From contig CANRIS010000007.1 in NCBI GenBank assembly GCA_947630725.1, positions 26,200 through 90,199 on the forward strand: a DNA stretch of 64,000 bases, read 5' to 3'. The notes below the pieces were generated by a model that was not told the origin of the DNA, did not search any database, and saw nothing but the letters and a program-made list of their open reading frames with translations. This document shows, piece after piece, positions 1-8,720 of this stretch. The translations under genes and the position numbers were made by a program. This stretch comes from an uncultured Clostridia bacterium. GTDB lineage: Bacteria; Bacillota; Clostridia; Lachnospirales; CAG-274. Each line of letters begins with the position of its first letter. Within the stretch, counting starts at the first letter, position 1.

Positions 1-1
1 T

Positions 2-2830
2 TCCACCGAGGGTGTAGGCGCATATAAAATGGACGGTACACTTAAGGACGGAGCAAAGGTATTTTATGTAACGCCCGAAACAGCTAAGACTATTAAAACA
101 GACGTAGTTACCAGCAACAAGGGCGCTACGACCACAGGCGAAGGTATACAGACTATAATTGACCTCTATCAGAAGGGCTTTGACAAGACTCCTATCGACT
201 TCCGTATCGTAGGCCTTATAAGCAAGGATGACCTTGACCATATTTCAAGCAGCAAAGAAGGCCTCCAGATAAAGGGAAAATCAACCTATTCTCAGCTTAA
301 TATTACAATTGAAGGTATAGGCAACGATGCCGCAGTTACAGGCTTCGGATTTCTTCTCAGAAACGCAGCAGGTGTAGAAATAAGAAATATTGCTCTCCTT
401 AATTTTATGGATGACGGTATCTCTATAGATACGGCAAACTCAAATCTCTGGATACACAACAATGATCTTTTCTACGGCGGCCCCGGCGGAGATTCCGATC
501 AGGCAAAGGGTGACGGTTCGGTAGATGTAAAGGCAAAGTCCACAAATGTTACAGTATCCTACAACCATTTCTGGGACAGCGGAAAGAGCTCTCTCTGCGG
601 TATGGGTGAAGAAACAGCCGACAGCCTTATTACATATCATCACAACTGGTTTGACCACAGTGATTCAAGACATCCCAGAGTAAGAGCTATGTCCGTTCAT
701 ATTTATAACAACTATTATGACGGAAACGCAAAGTACGGCTCAGCTTCTGCAAATGATGCAAGTCTTTTTGTACAGAATAACTATTACAGAAGTTGTAAGT
801 TCCCCGTAATAATAGGCGGACAGGGTCATGAAATAGGCAGCGAAGGAAAGGGTACTCTTTCGGGTGAGAAAGGTTCTCCCATCAAGCTTAGCGGAAATAT
901 AATGACCGGAACCTACAGTTACACGGATTATACGGACAGCACGACCAATTTTGACGGTGTAAAGGTAGATAGTGCAAGTAAAAAGCTTGGCAGCGAAATT
1001 AAGGCAGTTGACGGCTCCAGCTATAACAATTTCGATACAGATACATCAAAATTTGATCTGGCTGTTAAGGATCTTGACGAGGCTTCGGCTGTTCCCGCAA
1101 AGGTTATGGCAAACGCAGGCAGATGCCAGGGCGGAGATATTTTCCATAGCTTTGATCAACCGACGGACGATACCAATTACAGCGTAAACAGCGTTCTTAA
1201 GAATAAGGTAATAGGATATACTTCTTCGGTTAAGGTAGTTGGCGGCACCGTAAAGGCAGGAGCAACGAACCCCGGCAATACGGACGCAAAGGATCCTTCA
1301 ACCACCGATCCCGATTATAACGACAGAGACGAAAACAATCAGGGAAATGCAGGTAAACTTCCCGGTGAAGATCAGGGTTCAACAGGAGATACACCCGGCG
1401 GTACAGTAACTCCCGTAGAGCCTGACGATGGAAACGATCCTTCGGCTCCCGATGAGCCTACGCCCGATCTTCCTTCCGATGATGAAGAACCCGATAATCC
1501 CGTAGAGGGCAACCTTATATGGGATCTTACAAACGGCACAAATACTCTTAACGCTGTTGTAAACGGTAAGGAATGGAGCAACGCAAAGGATAACCCCGTA
1601 ACCTATGATGGAAAATCTCTTACAAAGGCTATAAAGATGGAAAGCTCTACAACATTTGAGTTTTCAACAGGCGCAGCAGGCAAGCTTACTATTGTATCAT
1701 TTGTAGAATCAGGTTTGGGTAAGGATGGCGTTATAAAGCTTGACGGAAACAATGTAACTCTTGACAAGAGCGGAATAACTACTGTTGATCTTGCCGCAGG
1801 CAACCATAAGATCCAGAAGAATACAACAAAGACACATATTTATTATCTTGCAGCTGCACTTGGGGGCGGAACCACAAGTCCCACAGATCCTACAGATCCC
1901 CCTGTTACCGAGCCTTCTTATGAGGGAACAACTCTTGAAATAAGCGAAGTAGTTACCGAAAATACAGACGGAAAAGATTCACCGAATATTACTTATCCCA
2001 AGAACGCTGACGGAAGCTACAGCATAGACGATAAGGATACAGCATTGACAGGAAACCTTATATTCCCCTTCGAGCCTCAGTCAAAGGGCAAGGTTGTTAT
2101 AAGCGGTACGTTTACACCCGGCGGCACAAACAGCGGTTGGACTCTTGTGCAGATCGTAGGAAAGGAAACTGCGGATGCAGCCGAACTTTCGGATCTGTTC
2201 GATTTCAGAGCTGTAAGCGACAAGGATATAAGTGACAATGGAGCAATAGGCTCAAAGGGCAATTATAACCTCAGAATAGGCGGAGGATACAAGGCAGGTC
2301 TGGATGCTTCGATATCAACGTCAAAGACAGAATATCAGTTTGTAATTGACCTTACGAACAAGACCGTAAAGGCCACAATAGGCGGAAAGTCAACGGAGGA
2401 GATTCCTTTCGACGATGTTAGTGTAGATTCTATATCGGGCGTTAAGTTTATGACTGCTTCGGGCGAAAGAACAATAACCATGAGCGTTCCCGAGGTTCTT
2501 ATCGTAAACGAAGGTGAACCCGTTGATCCCGATCCCGATAACCCTGACAAACCCGATCCCGATGATCCCGACAAGCCCGATCCTGACAAGCCCGTAATCA
2601 CTGCCGATGGCGATGCCGACAACAACGGCGCCCTTACGGCAAACGATGCGGCAGTAGCTCTCCTGCTCTCCAATCAGGCAGACTTTGCAGCAGCAAAGAC
2701 GCTTGCCGATTCAAAGAATTGGAGCGCTGAAAAGGCTGACGTTGACGGAAACGGTCAGATAACAATGGACGATATAAGCCGGATCATGGCTAAAGTCCTT
2801 GACAGCAGCAAAGCATTCACCAAGGCTTAA
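2..2830 (+). CDS. Secreted/cellulosomal-type pectate lyase (PL1-like) with two beta-domain linkers and C-terminal type I dockerin; 5' end lies outside the window
   Basis: Reading frame is open from base 2 (STEGVGAYKM...) upstream of the listed ATG. PL1 motifs VTVSYNHFWDSGKSSL and ITYHHNWFDHSDSRHPRVR. Pro/Asp-rich linker. C-terminal repeats DADNNGALTANDAAVAL and DVDGNGQITMDDISRIM are dockerin Ca-binding repeats. Confidence 0.88.
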   Translation, partial: STEGVGAYKMDGTLKDGAKVFYVTPETAKTIKTDVVTSNKGATTTGEGIQTIIDLYQKGFDKTPIDFRIVGLISKDDLDHISSSKEGLQIKGKSTYSQLNITIEGIGNDAAVTGFGFLLRNAAGVEIRNIALLNFMDDGISIDTANSNLWIHNNDLFYGGPGGDSDQAKGDGSVDVKAKSTNVTVSYNHFWDSGKSSLCGMGEETADSLITYHHNWFDHSDSRHPRVRAMSVHIYNNYYDGNAKYGSASANDASLFVQNNYYRSCKFPVIIGGQGHEIGSEGKGTLSGEKGSPIKLSGNIMTGTYSYTDYTDSTTNFDGVKVDSASKKLGSEIKAVDGSSYNNFDTDTSKFDLAVKDLDEASAVPAKVMANAGRCQGGDIFHSFDQPTDDTNYSVNSVLKNKVIGYTSSVKVVGGTVKAGATNPGNTDAKDPSTTDPDYNDRDENNQGNAGKLPGEDQGSTGDTPGGTVTPVEPDDGNDPSAPDEPTPDLPSDDEEPDNPVEGNLIWDLTNGTNTLNAVVNGKEWSNAKDNPVTYDGKSLTKAIKMESSTTFEFSTGAAGKLTIVSFVESGLGKDGVIKLDGNNVTLDKSGITTVDLAAGNHKIQKNTTKTHIYYLAAALGGGTTSPTDPTDPPVTEPSYEGTTLEISEVVTENTDGKDSPNITYPKNADGSYSIDDKDTALTGNLIFPFEPQSKGKVVISGTFTPGGTNSGWTLVQIVGKETADAAELSDLFDFRAVSDKDISDNGAIGSKGNYNLRIGGGYKAGLDASISTSKTEYQFVIDLTNKTVKATIGGKSTEEIPFDDVSVDSISGVKFMTASGERTITMSVPEVLIVNEGEPVDPDPDNPDKPDPDDPDKPDPDKPVITADGDADNNGALTANDAAVALLLSNQADFAAAKTLADSKNWSAEKADVDGNGQITMDDISRIMAKVLDSSKAFTKA

Positions 2831-2867
2831 ATAAAAGAAGCATAAACACACTTTATCACACATTTAT

Positions 2868-3210
2868 AAGGCGTATCGGCAAAATCCGATACGCCTTTCA
2901 GCGTGTCGAAAAAATCGACACGCTGTCATCAAAATGCAGTCGCATTTTGATGAGACCCAAATGCGCGTGCCGGACAAGCCGGCGACTTCATTTGGATATA
3001 GGAATATAAATTTCAATTTGTTCCAAAAACTGCGTTTTTTCGCAAATTGAAATTTATTCCTCTGGCATCGGAAGAAAATCCGAACGCCTGAGCATAAGCG
3101 AAAGGCGGCGTTTGCCGTAGGCAAATGTGCTGAGGACGGACAAAGCTCACGTTCAGTGCTTTTCCTTGTGGAAAAGTTGCCTTTCGGGCAATCCGACATC
3201 TTTCGGACAC
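2868..3210. repeat. Array of about ten consecutive hairpins; the first also works as the pectate lyase terminator
   Basis: AAGGCGTATCGG-CAAAAT-CCGATACGCCTT (2868-2897), CAGCGTGTCGA-A5-TCGACACGCTG (2899-2925), TCATCAAAATGC-AGTC-GCATTTTGATGA (2926-2953), CCAAATG...CATTTGG (2957-2995), TTTCAATTTG...CAAATTGAAA (3001-3060), then TTTGCC/GGCAAA, CTTTTCC/GGAAAAG, TTGCC/GGCAA, CCGA/TCGG. Confidence 0.85.
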
Positions 3211-3402
3211 TACCTGCGGATCAAAGTCTGCGACGCTGTAAATAAGATATTTGTTGAATATTTTTCTTATTATGTAGATTTACTTTTTTGACAGTCTGCA
3301 AGGTGGTTCCCTTTGATTGAATAAAGATTGGTATAATATCTTGACGTAAAAGTAAATATAGGATATAATTATAGTCAAATATTTAAGACTGGAGTGAAAA
3401 AA

Positions 3403-3858
3403 ATGTTATTTAGCTTATTAAACGGCGAGCTTAACGGAAGCCTTGCAGGGGCTGCCGAGGCTGTTACAAAAGCGGCAACTTCGGCATCGGGAAATGCGGC
3501 TCCCGCAAGAAGCGGCGGCCTTGGACCTATGTTCTGGGTGTTCTATATTGTATGTCTTGTTGCGCTTTTCTACTTTTTTGCCATAAGACCCAATAAAAAA
3601 CGTGAGCAGGAAAGACAGACCCTCCGCGAGGGAATAAAGCTTGGGGACTGGGTAGTTACCACAGCCGGATTCTATGGCAAGGTAGTAAATATATACGCAG
3701 AAGAATTTATGATAGAATTTGGCACAAACAAGGGAATAACCATACCCGTAAGAAAAGAAGAAGTCGTTGGCGTAAAGGAGCCGGGACTTGCCAACGAGCC
3801 TGCTCCTGTTGAGGTTGAGGATACTCCCAAAAAGAGAAAGTTTGGTCTTTTCAGATGA
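3403..3858 (+). CDS. yajC: Preprotein translocase subunit YajC
   Basis: Single TM followed by FFAIRPNKKREQERQTLREGIKLGDWVVTTAGFYGKV, the YajC signature. ATG 3403 preferred over GTG 3394 because ggagtg gives an RBS. Confidence 0.93.
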   Translation: MLFSLLNGELNGSLAGAAEAVTKAATSASGNAAPARSGGLGPMFWVFYIVCLVALFYFFAIRPNKKREQERQTLREGIKLGDWVVTTAGFYGKVVNIYAEEFMIEFGTNKGITIPVRKEEVVGVKEPGLANEPAPVEVEDTPKKRKFGLFR

Positions 3859-4769
3859 TAGACGCTGCTCTTTTGGGAACGGGAGGTATGATGCCTCTGC
3901 CGAACAGATGGCTTACGTCTCTTCTGGTGAGATATAACGGAAGAATGATACTTCTGGACTGCGGAGAGGGAACACAGATAACCGCAAGACTTCTCGGCTG
4001 GGGATTCAAGAATATTGACTGCATACTTATTACACATTTCCACGCAGACCATATTTCGGGACTGCCGGGAATGCTGCTGACAATAGGCAATTCCGACAGA
4101 ACCCGGCCCCTTACGATAATAGGCCCAAGAGGGCTTAAGCCGGTGGTGGAGGGAATGCGTAGGATCGCCCCCGAGCTGCCCTTTGAAATAAGGCTTGTGG
4201 AGACTGACGGAAACGGCTTTGAAACAGAGATCATAGGACTTAACGTAAAGGCAGTCAGGCTCAACCACAGAATACCCTGTCTGGGATATTCCTTCGAGCT
4301 TTCCCGAAAGGGAAGATTTATGACGGAAAGAGCCATAGAAAACGACATTCCTCTGAAATACTGGTCTATGCTCCAAAAAAATGACAGAGTAGAGGCTGAG
4401 GACGGCAGAGTTTTTACGAGCGATATGGTTCTCGGGCCCGAAAGAAAGGGAATAAAGCTGTGCTATACCACCGACACAAGACCCACGGAGGGTATTGCGG
4501 AATTTATAAAGGGAGCGGATCTCTTTATCTGCGAGGGTATGTACGGAGACCCCGAAAAGCTTAAAAGCGTGGAAGAAAAAAAGCATATGCTGTTTTCGGA
4601 GGCTGCGTCTCTCGCAAGATCGGGAGGTGTAAAGGAGCTGTGGCTTACCCACTATAGCCCTGCTCTCACAAATCCCAAAGCAGAGCTTTTTCATGCCAGA
4701 AATATTTTCAAAAATACGAAGGCTGCTCATGACAGATTTTTAAAAACCCTCAGATTTGAAGACGAATAA
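3855..4769 (+). CDS. rnz: Ribonuclease Z / MBL-fold
   Basis: LLGTGGMMPLPNRWLTSLLVRYNG, THFHADHISGLPG; overlaps the yajC stop. Confidence 0.9.
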   Translation: MIDAALLGTGGMMPLPNRWLTSLLVRYNGRMILLDCGEGTQITARLLGWGFKNIDCILITHFHADHISGLPGMLLTIGNSDRTRPLTIIGPRGLKPVVEGMRRIAPELPFEIRLVETDGNGFETEIIGLNVKAVRLNHRIPCLGYSFELSRKGRFMTERAIENDIPLKYWSMLQKNDRVEAEDGRVFTSDMVLGPERKGIKLCYTTDTRPTEGIAEFIKGADLFICEGMYGDPEKLKSVEEKKHMLFSEAASLARSGGVKELWLTHYSPALTNPKAELFHARNIFKNTKAAHDRFLKTLRFEDE

Positions 4770-4770
4770 C

Positions 4771-4808
4771 AAAGGCGGCCCACAAAGCCGTCTTTCTGCT
4801 TTTTTAAT
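4771..4808 (+). terminator. Intrinsic terminator after rnz
   Basis: AAAGGCGGC-ccacaaa-GCCGTCTTT followed by a T-rich tract. Confidence 0.65.
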
Positions 4809-4956
4809 AAATTTATTTTATATACATAAGCTTTCTGTTCAGACAGAAAGGCGGTTTTTGCGTATATATTTATAAGGCTGAGCTTATAAAAATAAACATT
4901 TGCATAGGCTTTAAGCGATTTGATAGGCGCATCCTTAAGATAAGGCAGGTGATAAG

Positions 4957-5529
4957 GTGACGGAGGATATCTGCAAAATGACCGATATTGAGGTTGTGCA
5001 GTCGGTACTCAAAGGAAACAAGGACGATTTTGAAGAGATAATAAAGCGATATAAAAATCTCGTTTTTGCCGTTATACACAGAATGACGACCGACTATGAG
5101 GAGGCAAACGACACGGCTCAGGAGGTTTTTATAAAAATATATAAAAATCTTGACAAATATAACAGCGAATACAGGTTTGCCACGTGGATAATAAAAATAA
5201 CGACAAATTATATTATAGATAAAAGACGGCGGAAAAAATACGAAATTGTCCCCATAGACGATATCGACTATGAGCTTTCGGGCGGCAGCACGCCTGAAGA
5301 AAGCTATATAGAAAACGAGAGAAAAAACGAGCTTATGAAGCTTATAGACGGACTGCCCCAAATGTACAGAGAACCTCTGCTTTTGTATCACAGAGACGGT
5401 CTGAGCTATCTCGAGATCGCCGACAGAACGAACGAATCCTTATCCAAGGTGAAAAACAGGATATTCAGAGGACGAAAAATACTGAAGGAAAGTCTTATGA
5501 AAGAGGGTGAAGGACATGGATTGCTTTGA
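4957..5529 (+). CDS. ECF-family RNA polymerase sigma factor
   Basis: Sigma region 2 (FEEIIKRYKNLVFAVIHRMTTDYEEANDTAQEVFIKIYKNLDKY) and region 4 (MYREPLLLYHRDGLSYLEIADRTNESLSKVKNRIFRGRKIL); GTG start with upstream aggtgata. Confidence 0.92.
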   Translation: MTEDICKMTDIEVVQSVLKGNKDDFEEIIKRYKNLVFAVIHRMTTDYEEANDTAQEVFIKIYKNLDKYNSEYRFATWIIKITTNYIIDKRRRKKYEIVPIDDIDYELSGGSTPEESYIENERKNELMKLIDGLPQMYREPLLLYHRDGLSYLEIADRTNESLSKVKNRIFRGRKILKESLMKEGEGHGLL

Positions 5530-5782
5530 TGCGGGAATTTTAATGCTTAAGGAGCTTGAAGGAACATCCGCCGAAAGAGAGAGGGAGGTTCTGGCGGCGC
5601 ATTTGCTGACGTGTCCGGCATGTATGAGACACTATAAATATCTGAGAAACGCAGTTTTCGGTGATGAGAACGAAAAACTCCAGACTCGGATACCGGTGGA
5701 TTTTGAAGTTCAGGTAATGACAAAAATTAGATATGTAAACGCCGTAACGGTCGTGACAACGAAGGTGAATAAAATAAAATGA
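5516..5782 (+). CDS. Zinc-finger (ZAS/zf-HC2-like) anti-sigma factor lacking a transmembrane segment
   Basis: AAHLLTCPACMRHYKYLRNAV matches HxxxCxxC; overlaps the sigma gene 3' end; C-terminus ends ...VTVVTTKVNKIK with no hydrophobic helix. Confidence 0.75.
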   Translation: MDCFDAGILMLKELEGTSAEREREVLAAHLLTCPACMRHYKYLRNAVFGDENEKLQTRIPVDFEVQVMTKIRYVNAVTVVTTKVNKIK

Positions 5783-7665
5783 AGCTTATAGACGGAATAA
5801 TTAAAAACGACACCGAACTTATAAAAGAGGCTCTCAGAGAAGACCCCAAATGTGTGAACAAAACACAGGACGGTCTGTGCGGCGCATTTTATGCCGCAAG
5901 AGGCGGAAATATGGAGATAAACAAGCTTATGATAATAAACTCAATGACAAGCTACAATGTTCTTGACGACAACAGAAGAAGCGTTTTGTTTTATGCTGTG
6001 GAATCGGGAAACCCCGAGCTTTGCAGATATATTGTGGAAAGAGTGGGTCATTCTCCTCTTGCAGCCGACAAAAACGGAATAACCGCCTTTGAATATGCCC
6101 ACGAGCTGGGGAAAAAAGAGGTTCTTGAATACTTTGAAGAATACTGCGGATTCAAGTATGAGGAGGGGTACAAAAATCCCGTAAGGAGAGGCTTTTATCC
6201 CGATCCCTCCATAGTGAGAGTGGGAGACGACTATTATATGGTAAACTCCACCTTTGTATATTTCCCGTGTATACCCATATCCCATTCAAAGGATCTTGTT
6301 CATTGGGAAATAATCGGCCACGCCATAACGAATCCCGACTGGGCGGAGCTTGAGGGACTTGACGGCGGCAGAGGATATTGGGCGCCCGATATATCCTATT
6401 ATAAAGGAAAGTTCTATATATGCGCCACCTACAGAAACAACGACAACGAAAAAATTGTAAGAAAACAAATGGTAACGAGATCAGACAGACCCGAAGGGCC
6501 ATATGAAAAGCCCGTGTTTATTGAGGTCGATGGAATAGACCCCTCCATTTTCAATGATGACGACGGAAACAGATATATGCTGCTGAACAGGGGGGCGAGC
6601 ATATTTAAGCTGAGCGATGACGCAAAGGAAAGGACTTCGGAGGTTTCGCTTTTGTATTACGGTGATAACAAGAGAGCGCCCGAAGGCCCTCATATTCTCA
6701 AAAAGGACGGCTGGTATTATCTCTTTCAGGCTGAGGGCGGCACAGGCCCCGGTCATATGATAAGCGTTTCGAGGAGCAGAGAGCTTTTCGGGGTATACGA
6801 AAGATGTCCCTACAACCCCATAATGACATACAGAGAAATTTTCAATCCCTACATAAGGCGCTGCGGCCACGGAAAACCCGTACAGACCGCTGACGGAAGA
6901 TGGTTTATTTTTTATCTGTGCGGCAGACTTCTGGACGGCAGGTATACCGTTCTGGGCAGAGAAACCTGCGTTGACGAGCTTGAATGGACTGCTGACGGCT
7001 GGCCTGTCATAAACAAGGGCAGAGGAGCGAGCGCATTTTCAAAGATGCCCCTCATATCCTCCGACAGCGTATGCAGAGACGAAATAAAGGACGACTTTGA
7101 CGGCGATGAGATAGGCTGCGAATGGTACAGTCTGAGAGGCAGAAAGGCCGAGACATTCGGTCTTGATAACAGCAGGCTTATTATAAAGGGCGATAGCTGC
7201 GGCCTTGATTCAACAAAATGCTCAAGTGTTCTTCTCCGCAGACAGGAAAGCTTTGCTTTTGAGGCAGACACCGTGGGCAGGTTCAGTCTCAGAGAGGGAG
7301 GCAGCGGCGGACTGACCTGTTATTATGACGAATACAGCTATTTTACGTTCGGCGTTACCCAAAAGGACGGAAAAAATTATGTCGAAATATGGGAAAAGGC
7401 AGGCTCCGATCTCAAAAAAAGCTTTTATAAAAAAACGGACAAAAAAGAATTTAAATTCGGCGTAGTTACCGAAGGGCTTAAGAGAAGTCTTTATCTTAAC
7501 GATGAGCTTGTATATACAATAGAAGATTCCTCTTATCTGAGCGATGAGGGAGTCAATATGGGAAAACGCTTTACCGGGGCAATGATGGGAGTGTTCTGCA
7601 CAGGCGAAGGCTCCGAGGCGGCTTTTGACTATTTCCGCACAAAGGTGCTGCCGTTCAGAGAGTAA
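5779..7665 (+). CDS. Ankyrin-repeat / glycoside hydrolase family 43 fusion protein with C-terminal beta-sandwich, cytoplasmic (no signal peptide)
   Basis: Residues ~1-125 are ankyrin-like (SVLFYAVESGNPELCRYIVERVGHSPLAADKNGITAFEYAHELGKKEVLEYFEE). GH43 motifs follow: RGFYPDPSIVRVGDDYYMVNSTF, GYWAPDISYYKGKFYI, DPSIFNDDDGNRYMLLN, APEGPHILKKDGWYYLF. Start ATG overlaps the anti-sigma stop (ATGA). Confidence 0.88.
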   Translation: MKLIDGIIKNDTELIKEALREDPKCVNKTQDGLCGAFYAARGGNMEINKLMIINSMTSYNVLDDNRRSVLFYAVESGNPELCRYIVERVGHSPLAADKNGITAFEYAHELGKKEVLEYFEEYCGFKYEEGYKNPVRRGFYPDPSIVRVGDDYYMVNSTFVYFPCIPISHSKDLVHWEIIGHAITNPDWAELEGLDGGRGYWAPDISYYKGKFYICATYRNNDNEKIVRKQMVTRSDRPEGPYEKPVFIEVDGIDPSIFNDDDGNRYMLLNRGASIFKLSDDAKERTSEVSLLYYGDNKRAPEGPHILKKDGWYYLFQAEGGTGPGHMISVSRSRELFGVYERCPYNPIMTYREIFNPYIRRCGHGKPVQTADGRWFIFYLCGRLLDGRYTVLGRETCVDELEWTADGWPVINKGRGASAFSKMPLISSDSVCRDEIKDDFDGDEIGCEWYSLRGRKAETFGLDNSRLIIKGDSCGLDSTKCSSVLLRRQESFAFEADTVGRFSLREGGSGGLTCYYDEYSYFTFGVTQKDGKNYVEIWEKAGSDLKKSFYKKTDKKEFKFGVVTEGLKRSLYLNDELVYTIEDSSYLSDEGVNMGKRFTGAMMGVFCTGEGSEAAFDYFRTKVLPFRE

Positions 7666-7700
7666 TTATATATTTATAAGTATAAAATCTACAGGCGAGG

Positions 7701-7728
7701 GCTCCCGGACAATACGGGAGCTTTCGTC
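7701..7728 (+). terminator. Intrinsic terminator after the ankyrin-GH43 gene
   Basis: GCTCCCG-gacaata-CGGGAGC-TTTCG. Confidence 0.6.
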
Positions 7729-7874
7729 ATAAAAGAAATAAGCGTGTCGTATTACATTATATATGGAAGAAACTCGTTACGGAACTTTATAGATCAGCCC
7801 GAATGTAAAAAAATTATTTTTAATACTTGACAAGAATTAAAATATGTGTTAATATTAACAGGCATTGAAGATAT

Positions 7875-7946
7875 GGCCCGTTGGTCAAGCGGTTAAGACG
7901 CGGCCCTCTCACGGCTGAAACATGGGTTCGATTCCCGTACGGGTCA
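7875..7946 (+). tRNA. tRNA-Glu (anticodon CTC)
   Basis: Cloverleaf GGCCCGTTGGTCAAGCGG...CCCTCTCACGG...GGGTTCGATTCCCGTACGGGTCA. Confidence 0.93.
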
Positions 7947-7950
7947 TTTC

Positions 7951-8022
7951 GGCGCTATAGCCAAGTGGCTAAGGCAAGGGACTGCAACTCCCTGATCTCC
8001 GGTTCAAATCCGGATGGCGCCT
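7951..8022 (+). tRNA. tRNA-Cys (anticodon GCA)
   Basis: Cloverleaf GGCGCTATAGCCAAGTGGCTAAGGCAAGGGACTGCAACTCCCT...GGTTCAAATCCGGATGGCGCC. Confidence 0.93.
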
Positions 8023-8367
8023 CTTAAAGAAGGGCGTTTGTATCTTTTGCTTTATGCCGCAAGGATATGAATGCCTTTTATAGATTGTGGTGTTTGGCTT
8101 ATTTGTTTTGAATTTGTTGTTTTAAACAGACTTCTTCCTTATGGGAGGAAGTATTTTTTTTGCGAAATATTTTAAAAAACGACCGATTGTCCATAAAAAA
8201 TCGAACAAAGTTTTTATTTTTGTAACATTGAAAAACACAAAAATAACCTTATATAGGCATATAGGGATAATAAAGACAGGGGAAATGGCTGTATTTAGTA
8301 GAATATATGCGCTACCTTTACAGAGTATTTAAAATTGTTACAAGTTCTTTACAAATAAAAAAAAGGC

Positions 8368-8396
8368 TTGATTTCGGGCAAAAAAGGTGATATATT
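8368..8396 (+). promoter_or_regulatory. Predicted sigma-A-type promoter upstream of a candidate ncRNA
   Basis: TTGATT-17 nt-TATATT. Confidence 0.5.
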
Positions 8397-8402
8397 AAAT
8401 AC

Positions 8403-8605
8403 AAGCCAAGGGGCGGAAGAAGAAAAACACATACTGCGCTTATACGGCGGAAAGCCTTTGATGCCGGTTGTTCCATGCATAGGCGGGCGAACGGCTCTGT
8501 CGCATAAAACGGCTCGGCCGGATCGTCTGAGCGTTCCGATGAGGTTTTTGAGCATAAAATCCGTGGGAATGCTCGTAAGTATCGGCGAATTGTTACATTT
8601 TTGTT
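8403..8605 (+). ncRNA. Candidate structured small RNA or long leader, class unknown
   Basis: No supported CDS. Has its own promoter and hairpins such as GAGCAT-AAAATCCGTGGGA-ATGCTC nested inside CCGAT...ATCGG. Confidence 0.3.
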
Positions 8606-8623
8606 ACAATTAAAGTTTGTGTA

Positions 8624-8652
8624 TTGACTTGATTTCGACCCGGTGCTATAAT
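8624..8652 (+). promoter_or_regulatory. Strong sigma-A-type promoter for the surface protein gene
   Basis: TTGACT-17 nt-TATAAT. Confidence 0.75.
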
Positions 8653-8720
8653 AACCATTGTAAAAGAGGTATTTATGCTCAGACCTCTACACCAAATATT
8701 TTCATTAAGGAGGAAAAAAA

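Noticed and set aside
2521-2600. Repeats gatcccgacaagcccgat in the pectate lyase gene
   Set aside because: They encode an ordinary Pro/Asp linker before the dockerin; not a separate element.
2864-3210. Minus-strand ORFs across the hairpin array
   Set aside because: They result from palindromic sequence; low-complexity translation with no RBS.
3672-4730. 352-aa minus-strand ORF
   Set aside because: Lies antisense to yajC and rnz, which have clear family motifs; no recognisable protein.
8141-8613. Short ORFs 8141..8332 and 8368..8613
   Set aside because: No RBS or family signature; 8368 starts in a predicted -35 box and the region looks like structured RNA.
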